From positions 1 through 32,623 of IMG/VR virus record IMGVR_UViG_3300036046_000374: a DNA stretch of 32,623 nt; one strand, 5' to 3'. The position numbers and the translations under genes were made by a program. The notes under the pieces were generated by a model. It ran no database searches. It was not told where the DNA came from and saw nothing but the letters and a program-made list of their open reading frames with translations. Shown piece by piece: positions 27,657 through 32,623 of this stretch. The stretch's first letter is position 1; the number at the start of each line of letters is the position of its first letter. Source of the stretch: a virus.

Positions 27657-29835
27657 GGCGGTCAAGACCGGCCTGAAGGTGGCGCTGGTGGCCGGGGCGG
27701 CGGTGCTTGCTTTCGTGCCGGGCGCGGCGCCGGCGGCGGCGGCGATCATCGCCAGCACGCTGGGCGTGTCGGCAGCGGTGGCCGCGACGATCGTTGCTGT
27801 CGGCACGAGCCTGTCATTCGCAGTGGGATCGACCGCGTTCCTGCCCGGGGCCCGCCGCGGCGGCCTTGTCGCTTTCGACCCCAAGGCGATCAACATCGAC
27901 AAGGCGAGCCCGCGCAAGCTCGTCTTCGGGCAGACGCTGTTCCCGCTCGACCTGCGCTACGCCGAGCCCTCCTCGGACACGAGGCAGGAGTATTTCAGCT
28001 ACGTCTTTGCCCTCGCCGCGCACAAGAGCCAGTCGGTCGACAGCATCTACATCGAGGACAAACTCGCCTGGACTTCGGCCGGCGGGGCGCAGGGGATCTA
28101 CGCCGGCTACCTCACCGTCGAAGTGCGGCTCGAGGCCGGGGCCGGCGCCACGCATACGGTGGAGGCCGGCGCCACCTGGAACGGCACGACGCGCCTGACC
28201 GGTTGCACCACGATAAAGGTGCAGGTGAAGCGCAGCGACAATTCGAAAACCAGCCAGTCGCCGTTCGCATCGGGGATCGCCGGCCGCTGGTCGGTGATCG
28301 GCAAGGGGATGCCCGTCTACGATCCGGCGCGCGACTCCACCGTGCCCGGCGGCAGCGGCAGCCAGCGCGCCAATGACTGCACGACCTGGGCCTACACCGC
28401 GACCGTCGACCGGGGCAACAACCCGGCGCTGCAGCTGCTCGCCTATCTGCTCGGCTGGCGGGTGAACGGGGTGGTGAGCGTCGGCCTCGGCATCCCGCCG
28501 GCCCGGCTAAACCTGCCGAGCTTCGCCGCGGCGGCGGCCATTTGCGACGAGGCGGTGGCGCTGGCCGCCGGCGGATCGCACCGGCGTTACGAGGCGGGGA
28601 AAGCCTACACCGACGCCGACGACCCCGCCGGGGTGATTACCGAGCTGCTCGACGCGATGAACGGCTATCTCGCGCACGACGGCGGCCGGCTGGCGCTGCG
28701 GCTCGCGACCAACGACCTGACCGCAGAAGTGGCGTTGAACGAAGACGATTTCCTGTCCGCCTTCGAGTGGTCGCCGCAGCCCGATCTGGGCGAGCAGTTC
28801 ACCGTGGTGCGCGGGCGCTTCGCCCAGCCCGGCGCGCCGTCGCTCTACAGCCTCGCCGATTATCCCGACGTGGCGACCGGGCGCGCCGGCACCGTGCCGC
28901 GCGTGCTGGCGCTGGAACTGCCCGCCGTGCAGGATATTCGCCGCGCCGAGCGGATCGCCACGCAGGTGGCGCGCCGCTCGATGCACGCCGGCACGCTGAC
29001 GGTGACGCTGGGCGTGCGCGGCTGGCTGCTCAGGCAGCACATGGTGGTGAGCGTCACTTCGGCAGCGCGCGGGATTACGAACAAGCTGTTCCGGGTGCGC
29101 GGGCTCACCCTGAACCCGGACGCGACGGTGACGGTGGAGCTGCGCGAGGAGGCCGCCTCGATCTACAGCTGGGCGACCAGCGAGACGGGCAACCTGGCGC
29201 CGGTGAGCCCGGTGACGCACGACACGCGGCTGGCGGCGAGCTGGCTGATGGCGGGGATCGAACCGGCGGCGACGCGCAACGCCGACATCGGCGATTGGGC
29301 CAGTCTCGCGATTGGCGCCGCGATCGGCGTCGGCGACGAGGCGCAGGATCAGGGCAGCACTTGGGGCGCTATTTCGGCGCACAGCAAGACCGCGATGAAC
29401 GGCCCGCCGACGCTGCCGACGACCAGCAACGCGACCTGGCGGCTGCGGGCGAAGGTGGGGGACACCGGCCCGGCTGGCCCTTCCGGCCCAACCGGCCAGG
29501 ACGTGGCGCTGGGCTTCTCGGCGTCGTCGATCATCCGCTTCACGCTGGGCCCATCGGGCTCTCGGCTTGTCTCCGGGCAGGCGATCCTCGATGTGCCGAC
29601 CGGATCGGGCTCGGCCTACGTGCAAATCGAGTATCGCGAGGAGGGCGGAAGCTGGACGGCCAGCAACGGCGCCACCGAGACGTACGACGTTGGCGAGCCG
29701 GCGCAGCCCGCGCACGAGGTGATCGTTTCGAACGGCAACCCGGTCGCCGCGGCCTTCGAGGTGCGCGGCACCTGCGTGCGCTCGAACACGAACTCCGGGC
29801 CGCTCACCGCGTCCCGCTCGAAGCTGTTCGTCTGA
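27649..29835 (+). CDS. Tail tip / host-specificity protein, 728 aa
   Basis: GTG start giving MGKAVKTGLKVALVAGAAVL, with two hydrophobic Ala-rich segments (residues 9-60) typical of tip proteins that insert during entry. The middle has the J-like pattern: F-G-Q-T-L-F-P-L-D-L-R-Y, WSVIGKGMPVYDPARDST, LLAYLLGWRVNGVVSVGLGI and IPPARLNLPSFAAAAAICDE. Later LFRVRGLTLNPDATVTVELR marks the end of the conserved part. Residues 604-617 are a short collagen-like stretch (GDTGPAGPSGPTGQ) before a beta-rich C-terminal domain, the likely receptor-binding end. Confidence 0.85.
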   Translation: MGKAVKTGLKVALVAGAAVLAFVPGAAPAAAAIIASTLGVSAAVAATIVAVGTSLSFAVGSTAFLPGARRGGLVAFDPKAINIDKASPRKLVFGQTLFPLDLRYAEPSSDTRQEYFSYVFALAAHKSQSVDSIYIEDKLAWTSAGGAQGIYAGYLTVEVRLEAGAGATHTVEAGATWNGTTRLTGCTTIKVQVKRSDNSKTSQSPFASGIAGRWSVIGKGMPVYDPARDSTVPGGSGSQRANDCTTWAYTATVDRGNNPALQLLAYLLGWRVNGVVSVGLGIPPARLNLPSFAAAAAICDEAVALAAGGSHRRYEAGKAYTDADDPAGVITELLDAMNGYLAHDGGRLALRLATNDLTAEVALNEDDFLSAFEWSPQPDLGEQFTVVRGRFAQPGAPSLYSLADYPDVATGRAGTVPRVLALELPAVQDIRRAERIATQVARRSMHAGTLTVTLGVRGWLLRQHMVVSVTSAARGITNKLFRVRGLTLNPDATVTVELREEAASIYSWATSETGNLAPVSPVTHDTRLAASWLMAGIEPAATRNADIGDWASLAIGAAIGVGDEAQDQGSTWGAISAHSKTAMNGPPTLPTTSNATWRLRAKVGDTGPAGPSGPTGQDVALGFSASSIIRFTLGPSGSRLVSGQAILDVPTGSGSAYVQIEYREEGGSWTASNGATETYDVGEPAQPAHEVIVSNGNPVAAAFEVRGTCVRSNTNSGPLTASRSKLFV

Positions 29836-30479
29836 TGCCCTGGCTGGTTTTCAACCTCGCGACCGGCGCCGAGGTGCGGCAGGTGGCCGACGGGGTAAAC
29901 CCCAACCCCAGCGGCAATGAGGGCGTGGTGCTGATGCCGGCCTCGGCGGTGCAGGTGCCGCCGCTTAGCTTGTGGTCGGCGGCGCGGCGCGGCTTTGTCG
30001 ACGCGCCGGCTCACACGATGGCCCAGCGCGCCAGATCGGGGTGGGAAATGGCGGTGCTGGAGGCGGCGTTCGAAATGAGCGCGCTCGCCGCGGTCGCGGT
30101 GCCCGGCCTCGCCTTCGTGCCGCTGCCGGGGCTGCGCTACGAGATCGAGGGGCGGTTCCTGCTGCAGGCGGCCGTCGCCACGACCGGGCCGCGCCCGGGG
30201 GTCAGCTGGCCGACGGGGCTGGTGGACGGCGCCGCCGAGCTGTCGGCGCCCAACAGCGCGACCGCCGGCGCCTTCGTCTGGCTGCGCGCCGGGCAGGCGG
30301 GGTTTGCGGCGTCGACCGGCGTGCCGAGCGCGAACCAGAGCTGGCTCGGCCGGCTGTCGGCAGTGCTCCTCGCCGGCCCCTCGGTCGCCGGCGCCTTCCA
30401 GGTGACGCTGGCGAGCGAGATCGCCGCCTCGGCGGTGCGGATGATGCCGGGCAGTCTCCTTCGCTGGCGGGAGATTTGA
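29835..30479 (+). CDS. Tail tip-associated protein, 214 aa
   Basis: Start shares a base with the tip protein stop (TGATG). Starts MPWLVFNLATGAEVRQVADG. A first domain of 70 residues (GNEGVVLMPASAVQVPPLSL) is followed by a beta-rich, Ala/Gly-rich second domain (FVPLPGLRYEIEGRFLLQAA, AFVWLRAGQAGFAASTGVPS). Position after the tip protein suggests a fibre or adhesin component. Family not recognised. Confidence 0.65.
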   Translation: MPWLVFNLATGAEVRQVADGVNPNPSGNEGVVLMPASAVQVPPLSLWSAARRGFVDAPAHTMAQRARSGWEMAVLEAAFEMSALAAVAVPGLAFVPLPGLRYEIEGRFLLQAAVATTGPRPGVSWPTGLVDGAAELSAPNSATAGAFVWLRAGQAGFAASTGVPSANQSWLGRLSAVLLAGPSVAGAFQVTLASEIAASAVRMMPGSLLRWREI

Positions 30480-30501
30480 CGGTGGTTTTGAAGGAATCGC
30501 G

Positions 30502-30888
30502 ATGCTGAAAGAGTGGCTGCAGGATGTGAACCTCCTGCTTCTCCCGCTCATTGCCGCCGTCGGCGCCTTCGGGCGCGAGGTCGTTGAATGGGTGCGCGGC
30601 CGGCGGACGGATGCTGCGCAGGCCCAGCGCTCCGACATGGAGGTGGGCAAGGCCCTTCGCGACGAGCTGCTGGCCGAGATCGCCCGGCAGGACGCGAAGA
30701 TCGACAAGGCCGACGAGGAGTGCCAGCGCCGGCTGGACGCGATCGACAAGCGCATGCGCGCGGTGCAGGCCGAGGCCGACCGCGCTGGCGAGGAAGCCCG
30801 CAGCCTGCGGGCCGCGCTCGACCATGCCGAGAAGCTGATCGCGACGCTGAAGAAGCAGGTCGCCGAGCTCACCAAAGCGGTGAAGTGA
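30502..30888 (+). CDS. Lysis-region membrane/coiled-coil protein, 128 aa (Rz-like or holin)
   Basis: Starts MLKEWLQDVNLLLLPLIAAV, an N-terminal membrane anchor (residues 10-25). From residue 40 on it is a long charged coiled coil (ELLAEIARQDAKIDKADEEC, then EEARSLRAALDHAEKLIATL). This architecture fits an i-spanin (Rz) or a regulator of lysis. No outer-membrane partner (Rz1, lipobox) is visible in an embedded frame. Lies just upstream of the endolysin. Confidence 0.65.
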   Translation: MLKEWLQDVNLLLLPLIAAVGAFGREVVEWVRGRRTDAAQAQRSDMEVGKALRDELLAEIARQDAKIDKADEECQRRLDAIDKRMRAVQAEADRAGEEARSLRAALDHAEKLIATLKKQVAELTKAVK

Positions 30889-30959
30889 CGGCCCACGCTG
30901 CCGCGGGCGATCGCCGCGAGGAGGCTGGCCTGGCTGAGCTATTCCGACGGGAGGGCGCC

Positions 30960-31697
30960 ATGAGCCTGCAAAACCAGATACGCCTGCTGCAGACGCGCGC
31001 GGGGGTGACCGCCGACGGCGCCATCGGGCCGGCGACCATCGCGGCCATCAATGCAGCGCTCGACCGGGCCGCGCCAACGCCCAGGGCCATTCCGGTCGCC
31101 ACGGCAGTGGGCTGGCGCCATGCGATGCAGGCGCGGCTCGGCGTTCCGGTGGACGGCATCATTGGGCCCGGCACCTATCGGGCGCTGTTCCGCTACATGG
31201 CGAGCGGCGACGTGCAAGGCGAGCGGATCGATGCGCTGGCGGGGGGCGCCGCGCGCCGGCTGCCGGAGTTCGGGATCGATGCCAATCCCAACCGGCTGAT
31301 GGAGTTCTTCGGCGAGACGGCGCACGAAAGCGGCGGCTGGCGGTGGCTGGAAGAGATCGCCAGCGGCGCGGCCTATGAAGGGCGGCGCGACCTGGGCAAC
31401 ACGCAGGCCGGCGACGGCAGGCGCTTCAAGGGACGCGGGCTGATCCAGCTGACGGGGCGCGACAATTACGCGCGCGCGAAGCGAGAGACGGGCTTGCCGC
31501 TGATCGAGCGGCCCGAGCTTGCAGCCGAGCCTGAGAACGCGGTGCTGTGCGCTTGCCTCTACTGGCGCTGGCGCGACCTCAACGCACTCGCCGATCTGTC
31601 GCAGTCGACCCGGATCACCCGGCGCATCAACGGTGGCACGAACGGGCTCGCGGACCGGCGCGAGCGCAAGGCGAAGATGGCGAGGTTGTTCCGATGA
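30960..31697 (+). CDS. Endolysin: GH19 muramidase/chitinase-like with peptidoglycan-binding repeats, 245 aa
   Basis: Start has GGGAGG upstream. Residues 5-35 (IRLLQTRAGVTADGAIGPAT) and 55-80 (MQARLGVPVDGIIGPGTYRA) are two short peptidoglycan-binding-like repeats. The catalytic part has F-G-E-T-A-H-E-S-G-G-W (Glu123), Y-E-G-R-R-D-L-G-N-T-Q-A-G-D-G and K-G-R-G-L-I-Q-L-T-G-R-D-N-Y, the GH19 signature. It would degrade the cell wall at lysis. No signal peptide is seen, so a holin is required. Confidence 0.92.
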   Translation: MSLQNQIRLLQTRAGVTADGAIGPATIAAINAALDRAAPTPRAIPVATAVGWRHAMQARLGVPVDGIIGPGTYRALFRYMASGDVQGERIDALAGGAARRLPEFGIDANPNRLMEFFGETAHESGGWRWLEEIASGAAYEGRRDLGNTQAGDGRRFKGRGLIQLTGRDNYARAKRETGLPLIERPELAAEPENAVLCACLYWRWRDLNALADLSQSTRITRRINGGTNGLADRRERKAKMARLFR

Positions 31698-32071
31698 TGA
31701 ACCGATGGGGCGACCCGCGCGTCGCAATATCCTTTGCGCTGATTGCGATCTTCGCAGTGGCCGTTTTCGACCCACCCGACGACGAGCAGATGAAGGCGGC
31801 GGCCATCAACCTGGTCATCATGGCAATCGGCTATTGGATGGGGGCTGCGAAGTCCAATGAGCAGGCGACCGAGAACACCGGCAAGGCGTTCGATGCCATC
31901 GCGGCCGCTGCCAACAGCGTGCCGCTGGCAGCCTCGGAAGCCGGCGCCGCAAAGGCTGCCGACAGGGTTGCCGATGCCGCAGTGACCAAGGCCGCCGAGA
32001 TCAAGGGTGAAGTCGACGACGACGACGACGACCCGCTGCTTCCGCCGTGGAAAGAGGAGGATGATCGATGA
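31694..32071 (+). CDS. Holin-like membrane protein, 125 aa
   Basis: ATGA overlap with the endolysin stop. Starts MMNRWGDPRVAISFALIAIF: two transmembrane segments (residues 11-26 and 38-52, AAINLVIMAIGYWMGAA) joined by a short polar loop (DPPDDEQMK). The helical C-terminal part is Ala-rich and ends in a D-D-D-D-D-D run. Two helices next to an endolysin suggest a holin, though the long acidic tail is unusual. Confidence 0.72.
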   Translation: MMNRWGDPRVAISFALIAIFAVAVFDPPDDEQMKAAAINLVIMAIGYWMGAAKSNEQATENTGKAFDAIAAAANSVPLAASEAGAAKAADRVADAAVTKAAEIKGEVDDDDDDPLLPPWKEEDDR

Positions 32072-32137
32072 TGGCTGCGCTGTCCCCGATCCTGCGCCCT
32101 GGGCGACCCTGCCGGGCGTGCTGCCCCCGAGGGAAGG

Positions 32138-32347
32138 CTAAACTTGGGCCGACTTGATCTGCCACAACTCCCACAGCGCTGGATCCATCGGCTGTTCGCC
32201 GGCCTCCCAGCGATACCATGCGACCTGGCCGCGATAGACGAGCGCAGCTGCCTCTCGCGCCGACAGGCCGGACGCCTGCCGAGCGGCGCGGATGGCCTCG
32301 GGCGCAGGGTTTGAGGCCCGGCGGCTGCGGTTGGGGTGGTTGGTCAT
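32138..32347 (-). CDS. Small XRE-like HTH protein, 69 aa
   Basis: Starts MTNHPNRSRRASNPAPEAIR. HTH core A-I-R-A-A-R-Q-A-S-G-L-S-A-R-E-A-A-A-L-V, then V-A-W-Y-R-W-E-A-G-E-Q-P-M-D-P-A-L-W-E-L-W. This W-x-x-W-E-x-G...L-W-E-L pattern is common in small phage regulators. Encoded against the late operon at the right end. No ribosome-binding site is clear; it starts 4 nt after the stop of the upstream gene, so it may be translationally coupled. Confidence 0.75.
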   Translation of the reverse strand: MTNHPNRSRRASNPAPEAIRAARQASGLSAREAAALVYRGQVAWYRWEAGEQPMDPALWELWQIKSAQV

Positions 32348-32350
32348 GCG

Positions 32351-32623
32351 CTAGGTCAACCCAACGCGGGCCAGCTCGCCGGCATCGGGAGCGAACGTCC
32401 GGCCGATGCCCCAGCCCTCGAAACTGCCGTCCACGTCAATCGTCAGGCGAGCATTGGCGCGCTGCTCGGCGAGGGACTGCCCGCAGGGCGGGCCAAGCAG
32501 CAACTCGGCGCTGTAAACCTTGCCGCCCTCGATCACGATCTCAAGCGTGCGCGGCGCCAAGTCGTCGATGTAGCCGTCGTCCATAAAGTCGCCCTTGATC
32601 CGGTGGGTCGTGCTGTTGGTCAT
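32351..32623 (-). CDS. Hypothetical protein at the right edge, 90 aa (or 77 aa from 32584)
   Basis: Reads MTNSTTHRIKGDFMDDGYID from the very last base of the window. An internal ATG at 32584 has AAGGG 7 nt upstream and could be the true start. The protein is small and beta-like (TLEIVIEGGKVYSAELLLGP, RLTIDVDGSFEGWGIGRTFA) with one Cys. No family recognised. The gene may also extend beyond the window. It is followed after 4 nt by the HTH gene on the same strand. Confidence 0.6.
   Translation of the reverse strand: MTNSTTHRIKGDFMDDGYIDDLAPRTLEIVIEGGKVYSAELLLGPPCGQSLAEQRANARLTIDVDGSFEGWGIGRTFAPDAGELARVGLT

Noticed and set aside
32110-32130. Small GGGC/GCCC hairpin between the holin-like gene and the HTH gene
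   Set aside because: The stem is only 4-5 bp and no U-tract follows on either strand, so it is not supported as a terminator.
32068-32157. 29-aa plus-strand frame overlapping the holin-like gene end
   Set aside because: It has an ATGA overlap and two Cys residues, but no signal sequence or lipobox and no conserved-looking composition. It runs into the opposing HTH gene. Too weak to call as Rz1 or anything else.

Overview
The window is a temperate-type, tailed (siphovirus-like) phage or prophage genome, nearly complete. GC is high throughout and coding density is very high, with many ATGA, GTGA and TTGA start/stop overlaps. Several families (HK97-type head genes, GTA-like tail order, a GcrA-like HTH, YdaS-like Cro, DUF1376 replication protein) point to an alphaproteobacterial host. 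No tRNA, rRNA, CRISPR array, IS element or integrase is visible. The left edge falls inside a 15-bp tandem repeat and the right edge lies exactly on a start codon, so both ends look like assembly or trimming edges rather than phage termini.

Layout. (1) 1-2909, minus strand: the repressor side. A CI-like HTH/S24 repressor leads a coupled run of a zinc-ribbon membrane protein and a small exported protein. A second promoter/operator region follows, then five small genes joined by 4-nt overlaps (three of them tiny membrane proteins) and a pentapeptide-repeat protein that runs off the left edge. (2) 2910-2991: divergent promoter/operator region. (3) 2992-7834, plus strand: early genes. These are a YdaS/Cro-like regulator, HTH and GcrA-like proteins, a RuvC-like nuclease, a cysteine-rich GP88-like protein, an MT-A70 adenine methyltransferase and a PAPS-reductase-like PP-loop protein. 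(4) 7849-8487, minus strand: a hicAB toxin-antitoxin cassette inserted against the direction of the early operon. (5) 8562-10424, plus strand: replication. A DUF1376 protein ends in a DnaA domain-I-like module; its gene carries four iteron-like repeats, a C-tract and a matching G-quadruplex motif. A strong terminator follows.

(6) 10594-16379: packaging and head (HNH nuclease, large terminase, HK97 portal, prohead protease, major capsid, small protein), with strong hairpins on both sides of the capsid gene. (7) 16394-20417: three appendage genes (repeat-containing protein, long beta-helix spike, shorter beta-helix protein) placed between head and connector genes. (8) 20414-23556: connector, head closure, gp10-like neck, tail terminator, tail tube, and a two-frame tail-assembly chaperone with a canonical GGGAAAC -1 slippery site. 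(9) 23560-30479: tape measure and distal tail/tip proteins, including one with an apparent carbohydrate-binding insert. (10) 30502-32071: lysis cassette (membrane/coiled-coil protein, GH19 endolysin, holin-like protein). (11) 32138-32623, minus strand: a small HTH protein and a hypothetical protein, convergent with the late operon.

The most interesting material is the coupled microprotein/pentapeptide operon beside the repressor and its shared operator-like motif, the nucleic-acid-modification-like early cassette, the iteron plus G4 structure inside the initiator gene, and the frameshift site. Function calls come from motif recognition by eye; no database search was run.
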